A DNA stretch of 64,000 bases from Roseihalotalea indica (GTDB taxonomy: Bacteria > Bacteroidota > Bacteroidia > Cytophagales > Cyclobacteriaceae): NCBI RefSeq assembly GCF_022458895.1, contig NZ_JAINFL010000005.1, positions 248,001 to 312,000 of the forward strand, given 5' to 3'. Positions 9,513 to 18,541 of the stretch are shown piece after piece. Under the pieces are notes generated by a model. That model ran no database searches, had not been told where the DNA came from, and saw nothing but the letters and a program-made list of their open reading frames with translations. The translations under genes were made by a program, and so were the position numbers. Every line of letters starts with the position of its first letter. Positions within the stretch are counted from its first letter, which is position 1.

Positions 9513-9887
9513 ATGAACTGGGATTTTCTTTGGGTTGGGGCAGGAGGTTTTTTAGGAAGTATATCGCGTTACTGGGTAGGAACATTGACCAGTCGCTTCT
9601 GGACAAGTCCTTTTCCATTGGGTACATTTCTAGTTAATATTATCGGTTGCTTTCTCATTGGATTACTGTTTGGGTGGTGGTTTAAAGGCAATATGAGCGA
9701 TGCTACGAGTCGTATGTGGATCACCGGATTTTGTGGTGGCTTTACTACGTTCTCTTCCTTTTCTTATGAATCATTTGTCTTGTTGGAAGAGGGGAAACCT
9801 GGTATCTGGGTGCTTTATCTGAGCATTAGCATACTATTGGGCTTGCTAGCTACCTGGGGTGGAATTACTCTGCTTCGCGAGGGTTAA
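9513..9887 (+). CDS. crcB: Fluoride ion channel CrcB/Fluc
   Basis: A 124-residue four-helix membrane protein that lets toxic fluoride leave the cytoplasm. The motifs GGFLGSISRYW, GTFLVNIIGCFLIGLL and GFCGGFTTFSSFSYE (with the TTFS track residues) are characteristic. I chose ATG 9513 because the longer frame from 9369 would overlap the M61 gene and add 48 hydrophilic residues that the family lacks. It is a single-gene form, so it should act as an antiparallel homodimer. I see no fluoride riboswitch in the very short leader. Confidence 0.92.
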   Translation: MNWDFLWVGAGGFLGSISRYWVGTLTSRFWTSPFPLGTFLVNIIGCFLIGLLFGWWFKGNMSDATSRMWITGFCGGFTTFSSFSYESFVLLEEGKPGIWVLYLSISILLGLLATWGGITLLREG

Positions 9888-10526
9888 TTACTTTTCCTGC
9901 GCTCTTTTACGCTTTTTCCGCAGGTCTTGCACAAATTGTGTCCAGCGCATAGGGTTAAGGAAGTTATTGGGCGGCACTAATCCCCAATGAGCACTATACA
10001 TACGGGTAATGCCATCATTTATGTCCACGGGCTGGTATTTGCTAAGAATAATATCCTCTTCCAGCACTGACTGTAACTCTGATGACATCTGTTCCATACG
10101 TTTCTCAAATCCTGCCGGCTGGTCGCTGAATGATTCCATAAATTCGCTGGTTGTAGGCAACGAATAGATGGTTACCTCTTCCAGAATAATAGTATCCCGC
10201 ACCATAGCCTGAACCAGAGAATACTGATTGCCGAGTAGCTTCTCTGGTATTACAAACTGTGCTGTTTTGTATCCTACGGCCGAAAACGTGAGTGTGTCGG
10301 CGGGATAGATATTCAGAGTGAAGAAACCACTACGATCTGTAATGGTGCCTTTAGGAAGTTGATTAACAAAAATAGAAGTAAATGGCATGGACAAAATGCT
10401 GTCAGAAGAGATTACGATACCGCTGACAGTTAAAGGAGGGAGCTTGGTTGCAACGGTATCTATCTGGGCTATTGAGGGAAATACAAGCAAACAGAAACTG
10501 GCAATGAAAAAGCAAATCTTACCCAT
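9888..10526 (-). CDS. Secreted CarboxypepD_reg-like domain protein
   Basis: A signal peptide (MGKICFFIASFCLLVFPSIAQ) is followed at residues of about 30-110 by the Ig-like beta fold seen at the N-terminus of TonB receptors: VSGIVISSDSILSMPFTSIF, then a GTITDRSGFFTLNIYPADT-type turn. The C-terminal 100 residues are helical and end in a basic tail (RKKRKRAQ). This is a common stand-alone periplasmic or outer-membrane-associated protein in Bacteroidota with no settled function. It ends exactly where crcB ends on the other strand. Confidence 0.75.
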   Translation of the reverse strand: MGKICFFIASFCLLVFPSIAQIDTVATKLPPLTVSGIVISSDSILSMPFTSIFVNQLPKGTITDRSGFFTLNIYPADTLTFSAVGYKTAQFVIPEKLLGNQYSLVQAMVRDTIILEEVTIYSLPTTSEFMESFSDQPAGFEKRMEQMSSELQSVLEEDIILSKYQPVDINDGITRMYSAHWGLVPPNNFLNPMRWTQFVQDLRKKRKRAQEK

Positions 10527-10558
10527 ACTGAAAAAATTAGCTGATACTCACCCAAGAT

Positions 10559-10598
10559 AAAAAAATCAGCCCTAAAAAATTAGATTTTTAGGGCTGAT
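10559..10598 (-). terminator. Terminator-like hairpin in the leader of the CarboxypepD_reg-like gene
   Basis: A perfect 14-bp stem (arms 10565-10578 and 10585-10598, ATCAGCCCTAAAAA) with a 6-nt loop is followed on the minus strand by seven T residues. It lies only about 33 bp upstream of the minus-strand start at 10526 and between two divergent genes. It would therefore act as an attenuator, or as the end of a short transcript coming from 10600-10936. Confidence 0.6.
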
Positions 10599-10936
10599 CT
10601 TTAAGAAGTATTAAGTTAAGGGTGAAATTCATAAAACAAATTACTCTTATCGAGAAAAGTAACCTGATTGGTGTCGCTTATTGTTTTAAGTAAGGTTGTA
10701 CTTGCATCTTACCTATTGTAAAAAAGGTGCCAGAAAGAAACAAAATCGTAATTGTCTGTAATCCAGCAGTTTATTATTTTTCGCTGTGATCAGGCAGGGA
10801 ATTTTTTGTAGTTATTTGCAACAACCTTACACAAAGTGGGGAATTTTTCCTCAATTAGTGAAAGCTGTTTAGCGAAAAAGAACTGTTTACCTATATGGTA
10901 TGTATTTTTCTTAGTACTATTTCATATATTAAATAG
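10599..10936. other. Divergent intergenic region
   Basis: 338 bp with no credible ORF, upstream of the hybrid kinase on one side and of the terminator-like hairpin on the other. AT-rich tracts occur at 10830-10930. It could encode a short minus-strand RNA ending at the hairpin, but I see no clear promoter. Confidence 0.35.
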
Positions 10937-13471
10937 ATGGCCTCTAAGCGTACATTTGCTCTCCGCTCAAAAGTTGTGATTGGTTTCGTACTGATGTTTT
11001 CAGCACTTGTTGTAGCTGCTTATATATCATACGAGAGTTTTACTAAACTCCAGCGAGCTTCCAACACTATATCCCAGCCCGATTATAAGATCAAGCAGAT
11101 AGACCGTATTCTTATTGCTGTATCTAAAACTGAGAATACATTGCAGGAATATACCGTTTCTAAGACTGAGGATAAAGAAGATAAATTAAAAGAATATTAT
11201 AAGCAGGTAGCCAATGTAAAGCAGATTATTGAGTCGTTAGAAAGCGAAACTCAAAACGAAGAATATACGCTCGATTCAGTTCTTACTTTATTGAAAACTA
11301 AGCTGGTTAATTTTGAGGATTTCGTGGATATCAAGCAACAGCGGGATAAGTTTGATTTTTATGATCAGGCTTTAAAGGAGCTAGAAGGAGAGGTATTAGC
11401 TTTAGCTTCTAAAAAAGATACGCCTCATTTTCTAACAGATACTGCTCGCCAGAATGTTATAGTGCGGGAAGATAAAGGTAAATGGCTGCGCAAAATGGCT
11501 CCTTTGTTTTTCAAAGATCGTGAGAAGGAGGAGAATAACGAATTGAATGAAGAAGGCGAAGAAAATGAAACTATCACGTTAGCTCCTGATTCAGTGAAAC
11601 ACCTGCTGCGGCAGGTACGGAACAACCAGGCTCGCTTACAGAAAGTGGTAGACCAGCGAGAGCTGACGTATCTTCAGAATAATGCTCAGGTCATTGGAAG
11701 TATTTACGATCTGGTAGACCAATTAAAGCAAAGGGAGCAGGCGCGTTCGCAGGAAAGAGTAGAAGAGGCCCGTACTGCCATGAATGATGCGATCATCCGT
11801 ATTGCCATTATACTGGTCGTAGCGTTTTTGAGCACCATTGTTATTGTCTACCTTATTTTGGCTGATATTACCCGTAGTGATTTTTACCGAAGCAAACTGG
11901 TCGCAGCAAAGTCGCGGGCAGAACGACTGGCCCGGGTAAAAGAGGATTTTCTGGCTAATATGAGCCATGAAATTCGCACTCCGCTTACCGCCATTCTGGG
12001 CTTTACTGAACAGTTGCAGTTCTCAAAGCTGGATGAACAACAAAAAGACCATGTAAAAGCACTAGACAGTTCTTCCAAACACTTGCTGGCTCTGGTAAAT
12101 GATATTCTTGATTTCTCTAAAATAGAAGCTAACAAAATTAGCTTTGAACAGGAACCCTTTGATGTAGTAACCATCATTCTGGAAGTTAAACGAGATCTTC
12201 AACTACTGGCCAATCAAAAGCAACTGAACTTGAGACACGAGATTCAGGGTGAAGAACTGCGCTATATAGTAGGAGATGCATTCCGTTTAAAGCAAGTTCT
12301 TTATAATTTGGTCTCTAACGCATTAAAATTTACGCATGAAGGTGAAGTGGTCATTGCTGCGCATTTACAGCCTACTCTTAACCAGCAGACCCAACTAACA
12401 CTGGAAGTAAGAGATACCGGCATTGGTATTCCTAAAGAAAAACAAAACTCTATTTTTAATGCATTTCATCAATCAGATGTGTCTACTACCCGGAAATACG
12501 GGGGGACCGGCCTGGGATTAGCTATATGTAAGCGACTGATTAAAGGGCAGGGAGGAAAAATTGAACTAGATAGCCAGGAAGGCGTTGGTAGTATCTTCCG
12601 CGTAATGCTGACTTGCGCACCTGCATCTGCACCTGTAGAAGAGCCAGTGATAGTTCAGGGAGTTGAGAGTCAAATTATGTTTACGGAAGGCGAGGCTTTG
12701 GTCATTGATGATAACCCGTTGAATGGTACGTTGCTGGATTTGGCCTTAAAGGGACGCGGTATTACGGCAGTTTATTGTAGCTCAGGGCGAGAAGGGTTAG
12801 CAGCGGCCGAAGATCAGGTATTTGATATCATCTTTTGCGATTTGCATATGCCTGAGATGGATGGGGCCCAGGTGGTAAAAGAGCTTAAGAACAACCCGAT
12901 GGTGCAAGCTTACGAAACTCCCATTATTGCTTTTACCGCCAATGTACAGTCAGAAGATCGTAAGCATTTTGAAGAAATTGGAGTGCACGACTTCCTATTA
13001 AAGCCGTTTAACCAAGCTCAGCTAGACGAACTGCTGCGAAAGCACTTACCAGAAGCTGAGTTCAATGTTGAAGAATTATTAGCTGATACTTCTGAATTGA
13101 TTGAAACGCCCGATTCTTTTTCTTTGGAACGAATTAAGCAGTTTACCGGTGACGACCTGGATGCACTTATAGCATATCTTGAAACATTCATTACCACTGC
13201 TGAGCAATCTGCTCAGCGCTTAGAGGTAGCCTTAGAAGAGAAATCGTTAGAAGAAACTTCATTTCATGCTCACAAGCTAGTATCACAAGTAGAGTTGTTA
13301 CAAGAGCAGCAACTGGCTTCCAGACTCAAATATTTGGAACAAGCTGCCGATAGCTCTAGCTGGAATGATGAGTTTGCTCAGCAACTAAAAGGTGCGATTG
13401 TTTTAATCGAGCAGTTGATTCAGAATATGCAATCCACTGTTCAGGAGCTAAAATCTGCGACAGTGGATTGA
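10937..13471 (+). CDS. Hybrid sensor histidine kinase with receiver and HPt domains
   Basis: The 844-residue inner-membrane kinase has a first membrane helix at about residues 13-32, a helical sensor region of about 250 residues and a second helix near 285-310. HisKA follows with MSHEIRTPLTAILGF (phospho-acceptor His344), then an HATPase domain with the N, G1 (DTGIGIP) and G2 (GGTGLGLAI) boxes. A receiver domain has acceptor Asp635 (FCDLHMPEMDG), and an HPt-like C-terminus has AHKLVSQ (His779 likely acceptor). The order supports a His-Asp-His relay ending on a separate regulator. The NtrC-type regulator gene ends 7 bp away on the opposite strand and is an obvious but unproven partner. Confidence 0.92.
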   Translation: MASKRTFALRSKVVIGFVLMFSALVVAAYISYESFTKLQRASNTISQPDYKIKQIDRILIAVSKTENTLQEYTVSKTEDKEDKLKEYYKQVANVKQIIESLESETQNEEYTLDSVLTLLKTKLVNFEDFVDIKQQRDKFDFYDQALKELEGEVLALASKKDTPHFLTDTARQNVIVREDKGKWLRKMAPLFFKDREKEENNELNEEGEENETITLAPDSVKHLLRQVRNNQARLQKVVDQRELTYLQNNAQVIGSIYDLVDQLKQREQARSQERVEEARTAMNDAIIRIAIILVVAFLSTIVIVYLILADITRSDFYRSKLVAAKSRAERLARVKEDFLANMSHEIRTPLTAILGFTEQLQFSKLDEQQKDHVKALDSSSKHLLALVNDILDFSKIEANKISFEQEPFDVVTIILEVKRDLQLLANQKQLNLRHEIQGEELRYIVGDAFRLKQVLYNLVSNALKFTHEGEVVIAAHLQPTLNQQTQLTLEVRDTGIGIPKEKQNSIFNAFHQSDVSTTRKYGGTGLGLAICKRLIKGQGGKIELDSQEGVGSIFRVMLTCAPASAPVEEPVIVQGVESQIMFTEGEALVIDDNPLNGTLLDLALKGRGITAVYCSSGREGLAAAEDQVFDIIFCDLHMPEMDGAQVVKELKNNPMVQAYETPIIAFTANVQSEDRKHFEEIGVHDFLLKPFNQAQLDELLRKHLPEAEFNVEELLADTSELIETPDSFSLERIKQFTGDDLDALIAYLETFITTAEQSAQRLEVALEEKSLEETSFHAHKLVSQVELLQEQQLASRLKYLEQAADSSSWNDEFAQQLKGAIVLIEQLIQNMQSTVQELKSATVD

Positions 13472-13478
13472 TTAATGG

Positions 13479-14858
13479 TTATTCCAGATTATAGCGTTTG
13501 AGCTTATTGTAAAGAGTCTTCCGATCAATGTTGAGTACTTTAGCCGCCTGGGTTTTATTATACTTAACTTTGATCAGCGTCTCTTCAATGAGTGCTTTTT
13601 CTGTTTTCTCCTGAATTGCTTTCAAATCCGGATTGTCAGTGCGAGTAATAGATGATGCTTCAGAGGTAACTGATGCGGTAACCGGAGCTGTTATTTCAGA
13701 GGGTAATACATCCAGAGTTATAGTTTCACCAGTTGTAAGAAGCACGGCCCGCCTTACTACATTTTTTAGCTCGCGGATATTCCCTGGCCAGCCATAAGCT
13801 TGTAGTTTTTCTACAACATTGGGCTCAAATCCCTGTACGTTTTTATGTAGCTCCTGATTAGATTGAGTTAGAAAATGATCTAAAAACAAAGGAATATCCT
13901 GAACTCGCTCTCGCAGAGGTGGTACATAAATCTGAAACTCGTTTAATCGGTGAAACAGATCTTCACGGAAGTTCCCTTCTTTAGCGGCCTGCTCCAGGTT
14001 CTCATTGGTTGCCACGATCAAACGCACATCTACCTTAATATCTTTCGTGCTACCCACCTGCCGAACAGTACGTTCCTGAATGGCTCTTAGTAGTTTTACC
14101 TGGTTCTCATACGATAAGTTTCCAATCTCATCCAGAAATAATGTGCCTTCGTTGGCGGCCTGAAACTGCCCGATCTTATCCTGCAAAGCCCCTGTAAACG
14201 ATCCCCTAAGGTGACCAAATAACTCACTGGCAGCCAGTTCTTCAGAAAGAGCACCGCAGTCAACAGCTACAAAGGGTTTGTTGCTTCGCTGGCTTTTAAG
14301 GTGAATCATTCGGGAGACATATTCTTTACCTGTACCACTTTCTCCCTGTACAATAACTGATATATTCGTGGGAGCTACCAAGTCTATATGCTGTCGTACT
14401 CCCTGAGAGTTGGAGCTTATCCCTTGGACAAATGGTAGTGAGGTGTTTTGCTTGGCCGAAGCAGTAGGAGCAGCCGAAGGAGCTTCGTCCTTACGTTCAC
14501 TCATTGCATTCCTAATAGAAAGAAGTATTTCATCAGGATTGATTGGCTTTGTTACATATTCAAAAGCTCCTAATTGCATTGCCTTTACCGCTGTCTTGAT
14601 ATTAGCATAGTTAGTCATAATAATGACTGGTAGATGAAAATATCGCTTTTTGATATTTTTCAGCAGTTCGAGCCCATCCATATCAGGCAGGCGGTAATCA
14701 ATAAGAATAATATCGAAAGAGTGATCGTAAACTAAACGGATACCTTCTTTAGCAGAATAGGCTTCCTCAGTCTGGTAGTTATTCTTTGTTAGAAAGTTGC
14801 GAAGTAGAGTGCAAAAGGAAGGGTCGTCATCAATAATAAGTATGCGAGACATCAGCAA
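13479..14858 (-). CDS. Sigma-54-dependent response regulator (NtrC family)
   Basis: The 459-residue protein has a receiver domain (IDYRLPDMDG, acceptor Asp about 56), an AAA+ sigma-54 activation domain with Walker A GESGTGKE and Walker B GTLFLDEIG, and a Fis-type helix-turn-helix (KTQAAKVLNIDRKTLYNKLK). The sigma-54 contact loop reads GSFTGA instead of the usual GAFTGA. It converges on the hybrid kinase with 7 bp between stops. It should drive RpoN promoters when phosphorylated. Confidence 0.93.
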   Translation of the reverse strand: MLMSRILIIDDDPSFCTLLRNFLTKNNYQTEEAYSAKEGIRLVYDHSFDIILIDYRLPDMDGLELLKNIKKRYFHLPVIIMTNYANIKTAVKAMQLGAFEYVTKPINPDEILLSIRNAMSERKDEAPSAAPTASAKQNTSLPFVQGISSNSQGVRQHIDLVAPTNISVIVQGESGTGKEYVSRMIHLKSQRSNKPFVAVDCGALSEELAASELFGHLRGSFTGALQDKIGQFQAANEGTLFLDEIGNLSYENQVKLLRAIQERTVRQVGSTKDIKVDVRLIVATNENLEQAAKEGNFREDLFHRLNEFQIYVPPLRERVQDIPLFLDHFLTQSNQELHKNVQGFEPNVVEKLQAYGWPGNIRELKNVVRRAVLLTTGETITLDVLPSEITAPVTASVTSEASSITRTDNPDLKAIQEKTEKALIEETLIKVKYNKTQAAKVLNIDRKTLYNKLKRYNLE

Positions 14859-15011
14859 TAGGTTACGACTAAGTCAATTTATCAATAAATTTGCAAATAT
14901 ACGTACAGACTACGGCTCTCAACTATAATTCTGCCGGATATTTTGTAGTGTACTGGAATGTACCCTAAACGTACGATGAATTAAATTAGTTTATAGAAAA
15001 ATTTATCGAAT

Positions 15012-15043
15012 AAAAAAGCCCCTGAGGTTATCAGGAGCTTTTT
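15012..15043 (-). terminator. Intrinsic terminator after small PepSY-like gene
   Basis: AAAAAGC and CCTGA pair with TCAGG and GCTTTTT, with a single mismatch or bulge and a 5-nt loop. It lies 20 bp beyond the stop of the gene at 15063 and is followed by T residues on the minus strand. Confidence 0.7.
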
Positions 15044-15062
15044 CAAAGAAGATAGTAGTTGA

Positions 15063-15410
15063 TTAGTATTGCTCAACTTCTTCGCCTTCTTCATCAAATA
15101 ATACACTTTCTTCTTTGGTACCATCAGTTACTGTAATTTTGTACTCAGTAGTTTCTTCTTCTTCAGAAACCACCTCATATACGGCTTTTACATCCCACAT
15201 GGCATAGTCAGAAGATTCAAATGAGGTTTTAACAGCATCAGGAAGTTGATCAAATTCAATCTCCATTCCTTCATCTGCCATGGCAGTAACAGTTTCTTCT
15301 GGTTGAGTTTGCTCTTGTTCAGGTTGAGTTTCCTCTTCTTCAGTTTGAGCAAAGGTTGATAAGCTAAAAAGGAAAGCTGCTGTAAATAACGCGAAAAATA
15401 CTTTCTTCAT
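15063..15410 (-). CDS. Small acidic secreted protein, PepSY-like
   Basis: A clear signal peptide (MKKVFFALFTAAFLFSLSTFAQ) is followed by a low-complexity Glu/Gln/Thr/Pro linker and then a domain of about 65 residues. The domain pattern (LPDAVKTSFESSDYAMWDVK, then VYEVV and YKITVTDGT) resembles the PepSY-like/DUF2874 proteins common in Bacteroidota. It is extremely acidic. It has its own terminator and is probably monocistronic and periplasmic. Role unknown. Confidence 0.7.
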   Translation of the reverse strand: MKKVFFALFTAAFLFSLSTFAQTEEEETQPEQEQTQPEETVTAMADEGMEIEFDQLPDAVKTSFESSDYAMWDVKAVYEVVSEEEETTEYKITVTDGTKEESVLFDEEGEEVEQY

Positions 15411-15603
15411 CGTAGTAAAAATTTAAGGTTGATAATGGGTATACTACAATAGATAGAAATATGATGCCAAAACCGAGTTACTATCCTAAAAGCGGAATGA
15501 ATTGCAATATTTAGCCTATTAAATTGTGAAGGCCAAAAAAATAATGCATAAGGGCATACTAAAATTGCGCTATTTGAGGAATTTTTCTACGAATTGAGGA
15601 AAA

Positions 15604-16431
15604 CTAATAGCTTTCTTCCTCATTCGGAAACTCTGATGATTTTACATCTTGAATATATTGCTTTACTGCACCATCTATTACCGATAATAAGTCGGCATAA
15701 CGGCGTAAAAACCGAGGCTGGAAGTCCTGAGTGATGCCCAGCATATCATGGGTTACAAGCACCTGTCCGTCGGTACCGCCGCCTGCCCCGATACCAATGG
15801 TTGGAATGGATAAGTTTTCAGAAACTCTGGTTGCTAATGATGCGGGCACTTTTTCCAGTACGATTCCAAAGCAGCCACATTCCTGAAGAAGAAGGGCATC
15901 TTCCATCAGTTTATCAGCTTCTGCTTTTTCTTTGGCTCTTACTGTATAGGTTCCGAATTTATAGATAGACTGAGGAGTTAAGCCTAAATGCCCCATAACC
16001 GGCACACCCGCACTTATGATCCGTTTAACCGATTCCTGAATTTCAGCACCCCCCTCTACTTTTACCCCATGAGCGCCCGATTCTTTCATTATTCTTATAG
16101 CCGAGCGTAAAGCTTCCGAAGAATTACCCTGATAAGAACCGAAAGGAATATCTACCAGTACAAAAGCTCTTTTAACAGCTCGAACTACCGAACTGGCATG
16201 ATAGATCATTTGATCCAACGTAATGGGTAGCGTAGTTTCATGGCCAGCCATAACATTGGATGCTGAATCGCCTACTAAGATGATATCAATACCAGCGGCA
16301 TCAATTAGCGACGCCATAGAGAAGTCATAACCCGTTAGCATAGCAATCTTTTCACCTCGCTTTTTCATCTTTTGAATGAGGTGGGTTGTTATGCGTTTGA
16401 CTTCAGCAGAAGGGTTAGAATGGACAGACAT
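15604..16431 (-). CDS. panB: 3-methyl-2-oxobutanoate hydroxymethyltransferase
   Basis: First step of pantothenate synthesis: it transfers a hydroxymethyl group from 5,10-methylene-THF to alpha-ketoisovalerate, giving ketopantoate. The (beta/alpha)8 protein of 275 residues has normal length and intact motifs [23 protein letters not shown] and [14 protein letters not shown]. It is cytoplasmic and stands alone here; no panC or panD is adjacent. Confidence 0.96.
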   Translation of the reverse strand: MSVHSNPSAEVKRITTHLIQKMKKRGEKIAMLTGYDFSMASLIDAAGIDIILVGDSASNVMAGHETTLPITLDQMIYHASSVVRAVKRAFVLVDIPFGSYQGNSSEALRSAIRIMKESGAHGVKVEGGAEIQESVKRIISAGVPVMGHLGLTPQSIYKFGTYTVRAKEKAEADKLMEDALLLQECGCFGIVLEKVPASLATRVSENLSIPTIGIGAGGGTDGQVLVTHDMLGITQDFQPRFLRRYADLLSVIDGAVKQYIQDVKSSEFPNEEESY

Positions 16432-16843
16432 AGTATATGATTCGGTAGTGATGGGAAGAATAACGAGTGAAAAATTCTTAAGTTTTGATTCAATATGCGC
16501 GCTTAAAAAAAATAATCTTTAGGACGGTTGTTCGGAAACACTTGCGTAATCTTTTTTGCTAAACTAACTATTTTTAGATGTATTTACAGTAATGAAAGCT
16601 GCAAAAGAGGAATATTAAGGGGGATTATGTTATTATCAGATGAGAAAGCGTGAAAATTGTAATACATACCAGTATAGTAGGTAATAAATTATTAAGTAAC
16701 TTTTTTGAGGTTGGTGTTAAATCTTATTAATTTTTACCTTTAGTCAGGTAAAACCTAGATTGTGGATTCCCCTCTATTATGGTATTTTTATTTGAACAAA
16801 AGCAATATATAATTGCATTATGTTATTATAAACACAGATCAAA
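16432..16843. other. AT-rich intergenic region
   Basis: 412 bp between divergent panB and a small unknown gene. No ORF, hairpin or repeat stands out. It must contain both promoters. Confidence 0.4.
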
Positions 16844-17230
16844 ATGCATCGTTATCCTGAATTGATGAAGTTACCGGAAGCAGCTGAAAAATTTTATAAC
16901 GAATTTAGGGCTGTATTGCCACAAGAAAAATTCTTTACTGATTTTCGGTTTGTACACTATTGTGATGGTTTTCAGTGGGCATTTCATAAGTATCTTATGA
17001 ATGATCAAAGTAGCCTGTATAAAGTCAACTCTCAGGTGAGGTCCTACTTTTTTGATAATGAAGGACATGTGAAGCGATTAGCACTTTATGCTATTTTCAT
17101 CAAAGAGTGTATGGAAGAAACTGAAGCTATGCTGTTGGATAAGGAGTACTATGAATTAATGGGGAAATTCCAGCAGGCTCAGGAAAAAATTCTGCGACTT
17201 GTCAATATGTTAATGGGTGATGCTCTTTAA
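16844..17230 (+). CDS. Hypothetical small cytoplasmic helical protein
   Basis: This 128-residue protein is predicted to be mostly helical, with no signal peptide or membrane segment, and starts MHRYPELMKLPEAAEKFYN. I recognise no family. The gene follows a long AT-rich leader, and its stop overlaps the stop of the converging P1 peptidase by 4 bp. Codon content is ordinary, which favours a real gene. Confidence 0.6.
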   Translation: MHRYPELMKLPEAAEKFYNEFRAVLPQEKFFTDFRFVHYCDGFQWAFHKYLMNDQSSLYKVNSQVRSYFFDNEGHVKRLALYAIFIKECMEETEAMLLDKEYYELMGKFQQAQEKILRLVNMLMGDAL

Positions 17231-18360
17231 TGGATAGGAAGATAACCGTGTTCTTTCATTAACTTCTCTACCTCCTCCAGCGGCAACTCCTGTACTGTGT
17301 TGCCGTTCCTTCCCTGCATAGTCTCAGCATAAAACATAGAGTTAAGAATCGCCTCTTCAGTAGCCTCAATTACTGCCCAGAACAGGGGACTCATATGCTC
17401 GTTTTTGAGTAATTCTTCTGGCTTAACAAACGAATCTGTTTCTGTAGACCGTAGCGTTTCTGCCGTTGAAAAAGCAATCACATAATCACCACTTCCATTC
17501 GAGGCTATTCCTCCAGTTTTGGCCAATCCGAAGACGGCACGTTTAGCCAGACGTTTTAAATTTCTGGCATCAAGAGGCGCATCAGTGGCTACTACAATCA
17601 TACATGAGCCATCGGCGCTCTCCTGAAACTGTTCTTTCCACCGCGGGTCAAGTTCAACTCCTACTGGTACTCCTTTAATTTGTAAATCTCCTCCAAAGTT
17701 TGTCTGAACTAGCACTCCCAGCGTGTATCCGCCAAACTGAGAAGGTAATTTACGAGAAGAGGTGCCAATGCCCCCTTTAAAGCCAAAACACTGAGTTCCG
17801 GTGCCAGCACCTACATTCCCCTGCGGCACTGTATCCGGTCGGGCACCTCGAATGGCATTAAGTACATCCTGCTCCTGCACATGCCTTCCCCGAATATCAT
17901 TCAGAAAACCGTCATTAGTTTCGCCAACAACAGCGTTCACAGAGCGCACTTCAGCGTTTTCAGGATATTGCAGTGTATGGCTGATGAGGGCACTGATGCC
18001 AGTGGAAACGTTTAGTGTGTTGGTTAAAATAATAGGAGTTTCTAAAGTGCCGAGCTCGGTGACTTGGGTGTAACCAGCTAGCTTTCCAAACCCATTGCCA
18101 ACATAGATTGCTGCAGGAACCTTCTCTTGAAAGAGATTGCCGCTATGAGGCAAAATGGCGGTAACACCGGTGCGTATGCTATCCCCTTGGATGAGAGTAA
18201 TATGACCTACCGTTACTCCCTGTACATCCGTAATAGCGTTGTGAGAACCAACTGGAATAATACCTATCTCAAGCCCCATATCACGCACTGACATACGCTG
18301 GGCCGAAGAGGTAGCACTAATAATGATGAACAGAAATAGGATAAGGTATTGAAAACGCAT
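17227..18360 (-). CDS. P1 family (S58, DmpA-like) aminopeptidase, exported
   Basis: The 377-residue protein has a signal peptide (ending ISATSSAQ) and the self-cleaving Ntn-type fold of L-aminopeptidase/D-esterase DmpA. Key stretches are VTVGHITL, VGAGTGTQCFGFKGGIGTSS and the nucleophile region ASNGSGDYVIAFSTA, where cleavage before the Ser is expected to free the active N-terminus. It probably trims peptides in the periplasm. Length is normal. Confidence 0.9.
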   Translation of the reverse strand: MRFQYLILFLFIIISATSSAQRMSVRDMGLEIGIIPVGSHNAITDVQGVTVGHITLIQGDSIRTGVTAILPHSGNLFQEKVPAAIYVGNGFGKLAGYTQVTELGTLETPIILTNTLNVSTGISALISHTLQYPENAEVRSVNAVVGETNDGFLNDIRGRHVQEQDVLNAIRGARPDTVPQGNVGAGTGTQCFGFKGGIGTSSRKLPSQFGGYTLGVLVQTNFGGDLQIKGVPVGVELDPRWKEQFQESADGSCMIVVATDAPLDARNLKRLAKRAVFGLAKTGGIASNGSGDYVIAFSTAETLRSTETDSFVKPEELLKNEHMSPLFWAVIEATEEAILNSMFYAETMQGRNGNTVQELPLEEVEKLMKEHGYLPIH

Positions 18361-18541
18361 GTGAGTCTTCTCAGGTTTAAGTGTAGTTACAGAGCAAGCA
18401 GGATATTGGCTAGCTTATTTAATTTGCTATACTGCAATGTCAACTTTAAACTATGTAGGCCAACTAGCTTTCGTATGGTAGGGGTGCTCAAGCTTTTTTC
18501 AAGTGAACGTTATACAAAAGCTGATGAGCGAGGCTTTAGTG

